This document shows, one piece after another, positions 1 to 12,800 of a DNA stretch of 64,000 bases. The translations under genes and the position numbers were made by a program. The stretch's first letter is position 1; the number at the start of each line of letters is the position of its first letter. The notes under the pieces were generated by a model. That model saw only the letters and a list, made by a program, of their open reading frames with translations. It was not told where the DNA came from and searched no databases. Source of the stretch: Osmia lignaria lignaria (Eukaryota; Arthropoda; Insecta; Hymenoptera; Megachilidae); NCBI RefSeq assembly GCF_051020975.1, contig NC_135039.1, positions 15,722,692-15,786,691 on the forward strand, written 5' to 3'.

Positions 1-203
1 TGAGTCAGCTGACTGGAACCACCTTGAATTACTTGCAATTTAAATACACTTTACAAATAATTTAGGGTAGTCAAATTAAGTAACTCACCATGTATAATGC
101 TGTACACTGCGGATGTACATTTAAATTACTTGAATTATCGAAACGTAACGTCGGCGTCCCTTGCATTTTGGCAAGTATTATTCGATGCAAGGGACACGAA
201 CAT

Positions 204-3118
204 TCACGATCCAAATTCTTCGGTATCTGACTCGATAGGTTTGAATTCGTAATTTCCTCTTCCATCCATTTGTAAGTAATACTAGAAATAAATACGTGTA
301 TCAGGGATTTCATAACTATCACCTCGGATACAAGATACAAATTGATTAATACCTCGTGATGTTTCCAAAGCGATCGTCGATGCGAGACTGTGAACAATGT
401 AATATTTGCTTGTCTGCAATACGAATACATAGAATCTTCAACGTCCATGCTAACAGCACTTGTGCATTCATCGAGAATCGCAAACTGTGGCTTGTGATAG
501 AAAAGTCGAGCCATCTAAAGAAAACAACGTCTACGTTCGATTAAATTTATAGAAAATATATGAAACATAGATTTTTATAACGAATTACCGCTATGCGTTG
601 CTTTTCGCCACCCGACAGAACATCCATCCAGTCAGCCACCACGTCCCAACCTTGTCCTTCGCTGGATGTGAAATTTTCTCTTTCCAACAAATGACTCAAC
701 TGTACGAGATTTAACAATTTCTTCAGGTCCTCGTCCGTCATTTGTCCACGTCTCATCATTTCTTGCTTCGTATGGGGATAAATTACTTGATCCCTCAGAG
801 TACCTAACGTCATGTAAGGACGTTGCGGTATGTAAAAGAGCTTTCCACGAGGAGGTTTCGTAACTGTTCCACTCCAAACTGGCCATAACTGTTTCGATAA
901 TTTGACAAGGTCAGAAATTTAAATTTAGATATAGATTATACAAATTAATACAGTAAAGATGTTAATTTACTTCTCCAAGAATTCTGAAGAGAGAACTTTT
1001 TCCACAACCGTTTGGCCCACACACCAGTACATTTATTCCAGATTTCACTTCAAACGATAGTTCTCTGACAAGAATATCTCCGTTAGGAGTAATCAAAGGT
1101 ACACAATCGAATCGTATAACGTTATCTTTGGTAACTATTTTCCCTGCCCCGGGACTTCCAATAGGTTCGTCTTTGAAATCGGATATCATAGTCCTTTCGT
1201 ATTTTCCTGCGTTTAGATCGTCAAGAACTTCTTTTATTTCAGTGACTCTGGCCGTGTATCCTGCTAGTTTGGTCAATTCTCTTCCAGCTAGAACTAATCT
1301 GCCTATCGCTTCCGCTAGTTTTACCAACATTCTACCATATGTATAATAATTCTTAAATCGATGATCCGCCGTTCCTGAGAGGACAGGATGATTTTTTTGG
1401 AAAAATGGTATGCTAACTGCATAGAAACCAACTATCGTTGCCACGTCTAAAAAAAAAGAAACATGATGAAACTAATAGTTATCATCGCTATAAATAAGTA
1501 TTTATATACATATTAATAAACTTTTATCTTACATTTGCCAACGAAATTATCTATTATTCCTATTAGTGTTTTGAATTCTAAACACTTGCGGAGATGTGTC
1601 ACCTACGATAAATATTTTATTACAGTACAAGTTCAAATTTTCCTAGATCAATTGATTAATTACTTAATTAAAGTATTTGAAAAAAACTTACGAGTTTATG
1701 AAAACTAGTCAATAAGGTTAATTTTTCTCTATTGTTTCCTTGATAAAATGCAATCTCCTCGGAATTTGTAATTAAACGTGAATTGATGTGACGATATTCA
1801 CCTTCGAGCCGTTGTTCTTTTACCGTCATTTGCCCGATAGGTCTACGCAAATGAGTTAATATCGTTCCGGCAAATACAAGATAAGAAAGCATAATTAGCG
1901 GCGTCTGTAAAATACACAATACACATTACTGCTAATTTAAATTATTAGGAATATTCAAATTAACGCACCTGACCGCCAAGGTTAGTTGTTAGCCTATACA
2001 CATAAATAACGATATCTAACAAAGGTTTTGCAACATTGCTATAGAGGTCTGTGCAACTTTCACAAAATTTATCAACATCCGTAGTTAAAAGTTGATCTGG
2101 ATTTGCTATACGACTGTCTAAGTTGCTCATTTTGTAATATGTAAATCCTCTGAAAAAAAAAAAAAAATGACAAACAAAATTAACTCATCTTAATCAGTTT
2201 TGATAATCGATAAATAATGTACTTTGCTTACTTGAGATATTGATCCATCAAGTTTCGTGTGATATTTGTACGTAACCTCAACTTCATTTCGAATATACCA
2301 TATTTCAGTACGTTGTTCACAATAGATATCTAAATAAATATAATCATGGAAGATCATATCAATAATTTCTTCCAATTCGTAAGAAAATAAAGCTGCTTGG
2401 CAGCCTGAATGAAAAGATTTTATTAGCAGCCTATGAAAGCAACTTCTATCTAATTTCATATCAAATGTATACACTCACCAAAGGCAGTAGAGTTAAGAAC
2501 TTAAACAATCTTCTTTTGAATATAGATACATCCATGTTGACGATTGACCTGCAATGAATTAAACATTTTATGCAATCGATACAATCCTATTACATATGAT
2601 AAAAAGTGATACGTACGATTCAATCAGGGTACCTATATTTATCATCCAAAGATCACAAATGGATCTTGCGACAAGCGAAGCAGCGATAACGAGAACAAAT
2701 CCAAATTCAGTAGACGCAACTGAAGGTATACCAATTTTAAGCAATTTACGTAATTGTCGGAAAAATCTTGCATTTACATAAGCCTTTGGATTTTTTGGTT
2801 TTTCCTGTAAAATAATCTCATTGTAACATCAAGTATATTAATTCATCTGGTTATCAAAATCTTATTTTATTACCTCTTTAATAACATACTGAATGTCATT
2901 GGCAGGCCACACATTTCTATGGAATAAATAAATAGATGTTTTAAAGCAGCTTTAATCACAAGAATGACTATGAATGTGTACGCATGTGTTCGTGTAGTTT
3001 ACCTGCATTTTTGTACTTGCTTCTTGCCTCTTTTTTTAAGAATCCATATTAAAGCAGCTAATGCACAGGCACCAGCCACCGTACGTCTGGATGCAAATTT
3101 ACTAAGGGATGGTGCCAT
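204..3118 (-). CDS. ABCD3: ABCD3 / PMP70 peroxisomal ABC half-transporter
   Basis: Peroxisomal membrane half-transporter; the family homodimerises and imports branched-chain and long-chain acyl-CoAs. Twelve exons read by hand (minus strand): 3003-3118, 2874-2916, 2617-2804, 2479-2548, 2232-2329, 1969-2149, 1692-1904, 1533-1602, 971-1446, 589-888, 353-514, 204-281. They total 1995 nt, or 664 residues, close to the roughly 659 of vertebrate ABCD3. The N-terminal part is the membrane domain, with the subfamily loop NSEEIAFYQG encoded near 1740-1780. Walker A (GPNGCGKSS) falls at about residues 470-478, the signature LSGGEKQ at 576-582, and Walker B (AILDE) at 597-601. The last residues, DTEEFGS, match the family end. 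The protein looks intact. ABCD3 is preferred over ABCD1/2 because of the phrases RRPIGQMTVKEQ and CGPNGCGKSS. Poly(A) usage lies off the left edge or before position 204. Confidence 0.95.
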
Positions 3119-3400
3119 TCTTTCTGTTGCACGAGAACGATAAAAAATTTAACTACTTTTTACGAGGCGTTCTCTTCTGCGTTCACTTTAGATATAAAGC
3201 ACATAAAGGTGGAACAGGTAGTGGGGCAAGTCCACCATTCGATGAATCAGCTACATCGATAATACAGCCAGTCCCACCACTCTTGGTAGCACCTATATAC
3301 TTTAACCTCGTCGGTGTGTTTATTGTTGTATCATTATCTTTACGTGGACAGACGTCTGCGTAGCCGATTGCCGATCAAAGTACAAAAACCTGACTTTGTT
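3119..3400 (-). promoter_or_regulatory. ABCD3 5' flank (5' UTR and promoter)
   Basis: Sequence directly upstream of the ABCD3 ATG at 3116-3118. It is less AT-rich than the surroundings and carries no acceptor that would add an upstream coding exon. I infer it holds the short 5' UTR and core promoter. No diagnostic TATA box or initiator could be fixed. Confidence 0.4.
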
Positions 3401-5283
3401 TACATGACCTTGTATCGATAAACTATTGATTATTTTTGAAAATAATAAAGCGTGTATAATATACATCTACTCCTTGTAAACTACTATCATCGATTCAGAA
3501 ATTTACTGATTATAATTTAACTTACATGACTTTAACTTTCATTCCTGAACCTTGATATCTTCATTTTAATTTTACATTATTACTTAACATAACAAGTTTC
3601 TGTTTATACGACGCATACCAATAAGTTCATAATTACACATTTTCTGCTCATTAATATTGTATATTGATATTTCTTATTAAATTCATATATCTTTAAATAA
3701 TTTTGTGTGAAATAGATTTGTGCATGGCACTTGTTAAAATCATCTGTAATTCAATATCAATTATTCATTTAAGTGGTATTAATATGTACAGCATGATAAT
3801 ATGATAATAGTGCAGATAATATGAAAAAAAATTCATACATTCACTTCATACATTATATAAAGAAAAAACCATTAATATTTATTTTAGAATAATGTTCATG
3901 ACATCAGCACTCTCCAGGAAAGGTTTCCAATAATAATGATATAACAAAACTCCAGGAAAATCCAGGAAGAATATTATTCCAATCATCATTATTACACTTG
4001 TATAAAGTTATTTTATTCTAGAAATCTTATCTATTATTAATTGCATTGTCTATCTTTTTTGTACATTTCATAATTCAGCCTCATTTTCCTACACACAAAT
4101 AATATATATTAATTTATGTATCTTACTTAAATTAAGATTTAATATAAATATTAAGGAACAAAAAGCAAGGCACCTTCTAACTCCGCATACTGTAGCATAA
4201 TGAATATTTACTTCCATCATTTTGAAATGTATACATTATTTTACTTCAAAACCATATCTTCTTCTCAGATGATTAATGATCAGCCAGCTAGAATCATAAA
4301 CAATAAGAAAGTTTTCTAACAAAAAATCATTACTCATTATAAATCCATGCACTTACAGAAAACAATTAAATTTTTAAAACTTGTTCTCATTTTTTACAAC
4401 CTTTTTACGTGTACGAATATACCATTCTCACATTTTTCATGTCCTTTCTCTTTGTATAATTTTTCATCACCTTAGTTTCCTTATACTTTCTCTTCTCCTG
4501 TCTTTATTTGTAACAAGTAGCACAATATCAATTCTGTATTGAAACTGCAGTTCCTTCATCTAAACTGTTAAAAAGAATTATATGTAATTAGTAGTTGTTT
4601 ACAGCATATTTTAAAAAGTAATTGTATGTAGCATAGAGAAAATTAAACTTAATTCATTTGGCACTGACATAGTCTTGTTTTTTGAAAATTGCTTTGTAAT
4701 GATCCTTATCGTGTAGCTAATTGTAAGGTTTTAACTTGTTAAATCAATTAAGTTGATTAATATAATAAACGTTTTTATCCCAAGAATTATTCAACTCTCA
4801 TTAAATAACGAAGATTTTAATTAATCTCCTATTACATTTGTAGTATCATTAATATCTGTATCTTATTAGGAGGAAACGATTGAAAAACTCTTGGAAAAAA
4901 GAAACAAATTAATGCAAAGTAAAGAAAATATTATTAATTATATTTAAATACCAGCAATAAATGATTTTAAGTTACACAAATATTAGCTTCATTGAAAGTA
5001 TATCTTCTACGAGTTTTAACAACTTCATTTCATCAAGTTTCTCAAATATTAGCAGCAAAATGACTATTATTCAAACAAATTGAACAATAATTGAATGTAC
5101 TGGAAAAATAGCAGGATCATTTGTAACGAAGCAAGCATCGTACAATCACAACGTTTTACATAAATTACCATTTAAACTGAATTTAATAACAGAAAACCTG
5201 CTACTATGTATAAAGTAAGATCAATGCGTAATCACCTGTTTCGAAGTTCAGCGGACGCTTCCATGCCTCTCGTGTACTTCCAG

Positions 5284-5466
5284 TCATCATCATAATCATC
5301 ATAAACATCATCCTCCTAGTTTTCATCCTCATCATCAACATCATCATCCTGCTCATCCTCATCATCATCACCATTCTCATACTCAACCTCATCACCATAA
5401 ACATTCTCATCATTACCATCATATAATCATTATTATCATCATCATCACTACCACCACCTTCATTCA
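5284..5466. repeat. Interrupted TCA/CAT trinucleotide microsatellite
   Basis: About 180 bp built mainly from TCA/CAT units, broken by TCC and TAA triplets. The minus strand reads as ATG/ATGATG, which creates a methionine-rich open frame that is an artefact of the repeat rather than a protein. Confidence 0.85.
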
Positions 5467-7767
5467 TTAAATGAACGGCAATCTGTTATGTAACTCACAA
5501 ATGTTTCTATTTGGTGTGATCATGTGCATGGAAACACACACTCATTCTCTTCTCTTCTTCTTGAAGTTTCAAGTAAAATGACAGATTAATCAACACGGTC
5601 AGAGGTTGTTTCCAAGACCATATAATACAATTTTTCAAGATTTCAGTTGAAATATTCATTCAAAGCGTAGGCTAGCACTATGTTTGGTTTCATTAAGATT
5701 TGAAACCCTTTAATACAATGGAAGAATGTTTCAACTGAACAAGATTTATTGTTGTATTTAACATAATCGTTGAAAACTTAAAAAAATTGTCTCCAAATAT
5801 TAAAAATATTGGACCTGAAATAAATCTGAAAGTGTGTGATAGGTATGCGAGTAATTGTTTAGCTCAAAAAATTAAATGCTTTGATTGTGAATGACATTGA
5901 TAAAAAAAATAAGGCAGCTGAAAGAAACAGGAATATAAATCAAGCGTTTTTGATCTCTAATCATATCATATGCTATTTTATGGTTTATATTTGTTAGGTG
6001 AAACATGAAAAATAAACATAATTAAATTAATTTGTACATTTAACTGTTCCATATGATATTGATCTACTTGAGAGATAGGTTGTTAACAAGTGGTCCAACA
6101 AAGGAGTTTGAAAAGTGTAAATAAATTACTGCCAGTGTATCAGTTTTTAATCATCCTGTAATGAATTTATGTAATAAGAATCAATCTCTGCCACCTATCA
6201 AAATAACATTCTCACGTGACAAAAGTTGATGTTATTCGGTTGCCTTCACTCCATATCTCAATTGAAAACACAATCTCAATTATAATTTACAATAGAACTG
6301 TCTACAACAAAATTCGTTATGTTGACGAACGACATTAATGCTCCTTATTTATTATTTACACAATTCATTAGATCATTTCCAAATCGTTTCGCAAGGCATC
6401 TTTTGAGCAACAGTTATTACCAACCGATTCAAACTTGACAAAAGCTTTCTTGCAAACATTTTGGCAACGTTTTAACTAAGAACATATTCAATTGCACCAA
6501 TAACGTAACATTTGATTTCCAAACGAAAAGAAAAAAAAATAATAATAATTGATATAGATCCAGGGAATGGCGAACGATTTGAAATAGATCGGCCGGTTAT
6601 AATAATGAGCTAGAAACGGTTCTAATGTCTGTTAAAAGTTGTCTTAAACTACAGTCTCTGTATATCGGTTATCATTTACAGCAGGACGTCAATAAATAAA
6701 CTCGACGCACTTTCCATCAATGTTCTCTTTACATTATGTATAAACATTCTTGAATCAATAAAGATATATATATTTATATATGTATATTACATATATACCT
6801 ATATATATTTTTATCTATTATAGTATATATTCAGGCATTCAATAAACGACTGTGTCCCATTCATAAAATATTATTATTTTTTTTTTTTCATAATTAATTA
6901 TCGCTCACCTCACAATTAATTATATTACTCACTCATCATATCAACACGTGGTTTTCTTTTTCTCTTTTGCATTAAATACGTATTATAGAGGTTCTCATCA
7001 TTAAACAGCAGATCATTTCTCGATTAAACTTTCATGCCTGTAGTTCTGAGACGACCATTAACAAATACATTCGACCGCCATACACACACAGAGAGACACG
7101 TCAAAACAATCCAATCTAATATAATCTCCTTATTTCTTAAATGAGAACAAAAAGAAATAGTAACGATCTTTTGAATTATAAAGAGCTTTTATACTTTTAA
7201 AAGCATGGGAAACTATATACTCTTTAAATATTTGGCCAAATTGTATTACAGTGTACTGCTAATTGCAAGTGTGACAAAGTGTTACGCAAGTGTGGCTCTG
7301 TGTCTGTTTCTGTATCGAGTTAGAGCCTTTTGAAATTGCATGGAAAGTCACATTGATCAAAAAGAAAAGATATCCATACGTATAATGTTAGCAAATCAAG
7401 TGTTTATGCAATTTCTTGAATCTTTCAAAAGCTCCAACTCACAGAATATACACTTATAAATCTATGCTTACTTAAACTTTATCCATTCTTACAATTAAGA
7501 GTACACGTTCATTGTGTTTGACTACATTTTTGACATGATTTCACTTGCAATCATAATGTAAATTTATCAATGAATGATTGATAAGATTGTATACACATTA
7601 AGTAGGAAATATTCTATAATAATGCAACTCACAGAAGGTACAACAACACAGATGTATCTTTGATAATTTTTCTAATTCTTTAATAAGTGTGTACTCATAA
7701 TTGTTAGCCTGAAATATTCTATCTAGATTAATTTCAATGCAGCGTTCAATTAATGCTGTACTTAGAC

Positions 7768-7800
7768 TGTATTTAATCTGTATTTAATCTGTATTTAATC
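7768..7800. repeat. 11-bp tandem repeat, three perfect copies
   Basis: The unit TGTATTTAATC occurs three times head to tail without mismatch, followed by a TGTTTTC remnant. It lies in the presumed TBPH 3' UTR or spacer. No function is evident. Confidence 0.9.
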
Positions 7801-9143
7801 TGTTTTCTTTTTCTTTAAATCTCATCTATGCAAGAATTATTGACTACAGTCGTGCAACGTGAATGAAATTATTTTTTTATGATCTTTGGAAAATAAATAC
7901 TCGACTCTTAACGTGTAAAGATATCATTTTTGCACAGGTGTACTAAAAGCTTACAACGCTTGAAGCTTTTGTAATAAATGAAAATTGAAAATCAAACGGA
8001 TCAGAGATGCTACTTTTCACGTGCAATCAATTAACAAAGTTTTTTATACGCATCTATCGTTCTCAATGGAAAACACATTTCTCACATATAAATCTCGTTC
8101 GCGTGCACGCGCAGCAGACATGTTTCTCTTTTTTTTTCTTTTTTTTTTTTAAATCTTTTTCTTTAAGGCGAGATTTTTCACAAAAATTAATGGGTATCTT
8201 AAATCTCGGGTAGCTGCGATCAATCTGTATGCAACTGCGATTTTACACTTATGCTCTTTCATACATTCTTATTCCTCACGCAATATTCAATACCATACTT
8301 ATCATAAACATATGTTGCATTGTTCTTTAAACAGAGAAACGGTTTTTGTGAATATCGTTTGGTCAAGTGAGAAATAAATTGATACTAGTTGATATTTACA
8401 ATTTTGTTGGTAATGATGATTAAAAGAAATGATAAGAAACAAAGAAAGCTAAATAATAGGACACAACCAACCATGCAGATTCGACACAAGGTAAAACATA
8501 CATTAAAAAAAGAAAATTGGAACAAAATTTCCAAAATATAATGTTCCTTCTGCCTCTTTGCTATTCTTTGTCCCGGAACAAACGTTCCAATTTTTCATTT
8601 GTAACAATTTGTCTATGACAACATTTGATCTATATGTATGTGTGTGTATATATGTATATATATATATAAAAAAAAGAAATAGAGAATGCAATCCTAGATT
8701 AATTTTACTAATAAAAATATGTATTATGCAAATTGATTAAATGATTTGATTAAAGATTGAAAATGAATGTTCAAGCCTAGTCTCTTAAATGAATATTTAG
8801 CTTAAATTCTTCTTCTCTAGTCTCATGGCTACAAATATTTCATCGTTTGATTTCTAGTAAACGATTCAATAAAAAAAAGCATAGATTGGTATACAAGAAA
8901 TTCAAGATTTAAGCTAATGATTCCACACTCAATGATTGAAAAGTGTTGAAATTCTCACGTTGTAAGGACTCTGCGATTCACGTACGTACTAAATCCTCGA
9001 TTAATTCTCAATTATACATTAAACACACGGCACGAAACTTTAAATAAACATAAGCACATATACGTACTCCGCTATAATAAATCTTGTTCTTCTACGACAC
9101 ATTCACAATCATCATATATCATATTTATGCATATATCCTGTAC

Positions 9144-9145
<2 letters not shown>

Positions 9146-9176
<31 letters not shown>
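9146..9176. repeat. TA dinucleotide repeat
   Basis: About 30 bp of uninterrupted TA units. Similar short TA runs occur near 6770-6830, 9580-9600 and 11056-11080. Confidence 0.9.
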
Positions 9177-9178
<2 letters not shown>

Positions 9179-9538
9179 TATACCCATTACGATTCTCATC
9201 CTCATCCTCAAGCTCATCCTCATTCTTATCCTTATCATTTCAATACAGTAATTTATCTCCGAGTTGGTTAGACCGCACGCTTGAAATGAGATCATACAGT
9301 TAATACGCACGTTCAGATGATCGAAGCTATCCGTCTTTTACAACACGCATATATCCGTACGTCTATCGTCGACGAGAAAGAACTTGTGCTAGTCTCTGAA
9401 GAAGGCGGTAAGAAAGTGAGAGACAGGGTCAGAAATACAATTTGCGTGACGTGCAAAAGACGAAAGGAAAGTATTTGTCGTTACACTCTTATTGTTCAAT
9501 GGAGCACACTATCTATACTTATATCTATACATATAAGA

Positions 9539-9572
9539 TTATATATAATTATAATTTTATAATTATATATAA
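9539..9572. repeat. Perfect 15-bp inverted repeat with 4-nt loop
   Basis: The arm TTATATATAATTATA is followed by a 4-nt spacer and then its exact reverse complement. Transcribed from the minus strand, it would form an all-A/U hairpin about 300 nt downstream of the TBPH stop codon. It may be a chance product of AT-rich DNA. Confidence 0.8.
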
Positions 9573-9866
9573 CGTGTATATATATATATATATATATATT
9601 TATGTATATGCATTTATGTGATCGCATGAAAAGAAATGAAAGAAAATCCATCCGTTTGTCGATAATAGGCAAACAAAGAAATAGATTCGAACCCGTTCCT
9701 CTATTAACAGAGGCTTTGGTTCCCGTTTTACAAAAATGATAATTACTTTGTACCTAGTACACACTTGCCTAGACTCTGTTGCCAGTGGTTAACGCGTATC
9801 AGGATGAAAGGAACGGATTCGCCTGCATTCCACGATTACACTCGGACCCTCCCTCCTCCGCGCAGC

Positions 9867-12800
9867 TTACTCGTACTTGAGAAAGGTGTTGGACTTTTGA
9901 TCGCGTTGTCCTGGATGGTTCTGCCAAGCACCTTGGGACGCGTTGGGATTATTCGGGCCTGGACCACCTGTTCCAGGATTGCCTGTATTACCATCACCTC
10001 CTCCCTGATTCATCCAACTGAGAAAGCCAGAGTTTCCACTGTTACCAATACTATTGTTGCCTGAAGGTGGTTGACCAGGTGGGCCAGGCTGGTTCGAATA
10101 GCCCTGATCGTTTCCCTGATTCTGCAAGTTACCGATCAGACCCCAAGATGCTTGGTTCAAAGCAGCGGCAACCAAAGCAGGGTTGACTGGTAACGCGGAC
10201 AGGTTCAGACCTCCCATCGCCAAGGGATTCGACATACCGCCACCGCCACCGCCACCGTTATTTTGTCCGGTAATGCCCAACGCTTGGAGATTAGGCATGT
10301 CCAAGTTGGCCCGGTTCCCTGGATTGTTCCAACCGTTTGGACCCATATTGTTACCTGAATGGCCCATATATCTGTTACCCTGATAGTTTCCCTGCACGTT
10401 ATTCTCGACGGGACCTGGGGCGCCTCTACGCATGTTCGAATTCACTTGATTATTGAAATTCTTATTGTTGCCCTCGGACTTTGGTGCAGCGTTCGACACG
10501 TGTACCGACACTCCTTTTATTATGTGATCCTCGCCGCACAGGGACTGCGCTACCTCGGGATCTAAGAAAGTAACAAATGAAAATGCACGGAAAGGTTTTG
10601 GGATGAACACGTCCGTCACTTCGCCATATTTGGAGAAATAGTCGCGCAGATCATCAGCGGTTAGGTCTTCTGTACAGCGTCCCACGAATACCTTGCAGGG
10701 TACTTGCTGAATCATTCCCTCCTACGCACAAACGCACAATCAATCAATCATGTACAACAGATTTTCACTGATTTTTTGGTTTTTGTTTGCTTATGTTTTT
10801 TTTTTCTTTCTTTTTTTTTTTTTTTTTTTAACCAGTAAAACTTGCATATAGTGCACATTAACGTATCAAATTATTATGCTTTCTAGATCAAAAATAAGAA
10901 ACAGAGAATAATCTTAACCGAGTCAATCAATCTGCACTAACGACAAGTTTTATAAAAAAAGAATTCTTTCAATACACATGTGTCTAGTTATCGTTTAAAA
11001 AAAAAAAAAAAAAAAGGTATTAGCTGGTCAATTTACACTTTGATTTCCATGAATATATATATATATGTATATGTATATATAACACTTAAGCACTATGGCC
11101 TCTTTAAAATCCATGCACAAATTTGTACAATGTCCTCTTTCTTTTATATAGTCGATGTAAAGTTTCATGCTACGTATTACACATTATCTTCAACTGAATA
11201 AACACAATAGTTGATAAAAATGTAGACAATTACTCGAGACTATTGCTAATATTAAACAATCTTTTTTGCTATTGGCAATATAGATCACGAATCAAGGAGA
11301 ATACATTTCTCTTTAGGACAAATTACTACTCCCGCACGATGTACACAAGACAAATCCGTGTACCAACAAGGAAGGAACAGAAAGCAACACATTGCCGTTC
11401 GTAAAATGTGTATCTCTCACGAAATGCATAGAAAGCCTAAAGAAATATTTATTCCCGTTGTACCGTGACTTATGTATTTACGATAGTGTCAAGACTCATC
11501 AGTATCTTGAGGTGTCCGAGACGTGGTGATCCCTCGACGGACGGTGTTTGTAGTAACGGTCATAGTAATTTTCCTTACTCGGATATCTTGGCGTATCCGC
11601 AAATCTGGCATCCACTTCCTTGGTGTCCGTTGGATATCTGACATCGACTTCCCTATTCTCGACCGCGTATCTACCCTCTGGATCCCTACCATCGATCGCG
11701 TATCTTCTATCCATTTCACGATTCTCCACCGGATATCTACAATCAGCCTCTCTACCATCAGCTGGAATTCGATTGTCCCCATGCCTGGTGTCTGGGTACC
11801 GTACGTCCAACGAATATCTACAGTCCGTAGACGACGCGTATCGAGCGTCCGCCTCGTAATAATTCCGGTCGTAACCGTAATTGTATCTGCTTTTCTCTCC
11901 ATAATCTGGATTCTCCATTACCGGATACACAGCCGCGCGTCCTTCGTAGTTGGTGTATCTTGTGTACTCCGTGTCGGACGGATAGGCGGGATTCGGAGGT
12001 GCTGCCGCAGTTGTATGTTGGACCATATAGTTTCGTGTGTCGTACCCAGGATCCTCGTACGATGGGTAATTTGCTTTCTCGTACGCATTGTAATTCTGTC
12101 CCTCGTACTTGTACTTAGTGTTATCGTCGTACGGATAATTGGGAGGGTACGACGGATAATGCGTTGTTTTATAATCGTACTCCGAATCGTACCTAGGTGT
12201 ATTAGCAGCCTCGGGTGTATTTAAGTTGATATACGGTTTCGCCACAGGTACCCGTCGACTACTCGGCGTATGAACCGGTATAGGGCGGTAGCATTCATTG
12301 TGTTTGCTCGTATCATACTGACGAGCCATCATTAAGCCATCAATATTCTGCAACCAGATACACCAAGCCCTCGACAATCACATACAATTTTATCTATATA
12401 ATTGTTTTAATTACACACACATATATACGCACTCGCTCGACATTCTTGTACGGTTCTTTTCTTTTAAAAACCGTGTCATTCCACATACCAGTTAAATTCC
12501 TTCTTTTTCTTTACGGACTCCACGTGACGCGCGTCTATAGGTCGTACACGTACACCCCGCGATGCTCTAATGAATTTTTAATCTATAACGAAAGAAACTG
12601 CGCGGATGTTGTTATCAAAAATGGCGTTTTTTTTTTTTTTTTTTTTTTATCTTCATTCATCTACGGACTGTACACTCTACATTATCATGCACGGCACCAT
12701 CCTTACAACTGATTTCTTTCTCTTTTCTCTTTTTTTTTTTTTTTTTTTTTCTCTCGACTAACGACGAATACGTACCAGCGAACAGATAGATTCTATTGCT

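Larger units (their letters stand above)
3401..9866 (-). other. Gene-poor stretch, probable long TBPH 3' UTR plus spacer
   Basis: About 6.5 kb between the TBPH stop and the ABCD3 promoter. No open frame here looks like a conserved protein. The content is AT-rich, with a long interrupted TCA repeat, TA repeats and several minus-strand AATAAA hexamers (for example complement 6348-6353 and 4503-4508). TBPH mRNAs commonly carry long 3' UTRs, so a large part is probably UTR, but the true end cannot be set from sequence alone. A minus-strand TG tract (7081-7090) would be a UG-rich element in such a UTR. Confidence 0.4.

Noticed and set aside
3109..3363. 84-codon plus-strand frame overlapping the ABCD3 start
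   Set aside because: Antisense to the ABCD3 first exon and promoter; no recognised domain, and no splice or poly(A) support.
5204..5467. Met/Arg-rich open frame on the minus strand
   Set aside because: It is the translation of the interrupted TCA/ATG microsatellite and has no protein character beyond the repeat.
9317..9562. 81-codon plus-strand frame with a charged composition
   Set aside because: It ends in the AT palindrome, lacks homology I can recognise, and lies antisense to the TBPH 3' region. It could be checked by RNA-seq but is not supported here.
9660..9710. tRNA B-box-like GGTTCGAATC on the minus strand
   Set aside because: No matching A box, acceptor stem or cloverleaf could be drawn around it.
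11523..12224. 233-codon plus-strand frame opposite the Tyr-rich exon
   Set aside because: It is the mirror of the biased codons of the minus-strand exon; its Val/Ile/Ser/Arg-rich translation is what complementing that exon gives.
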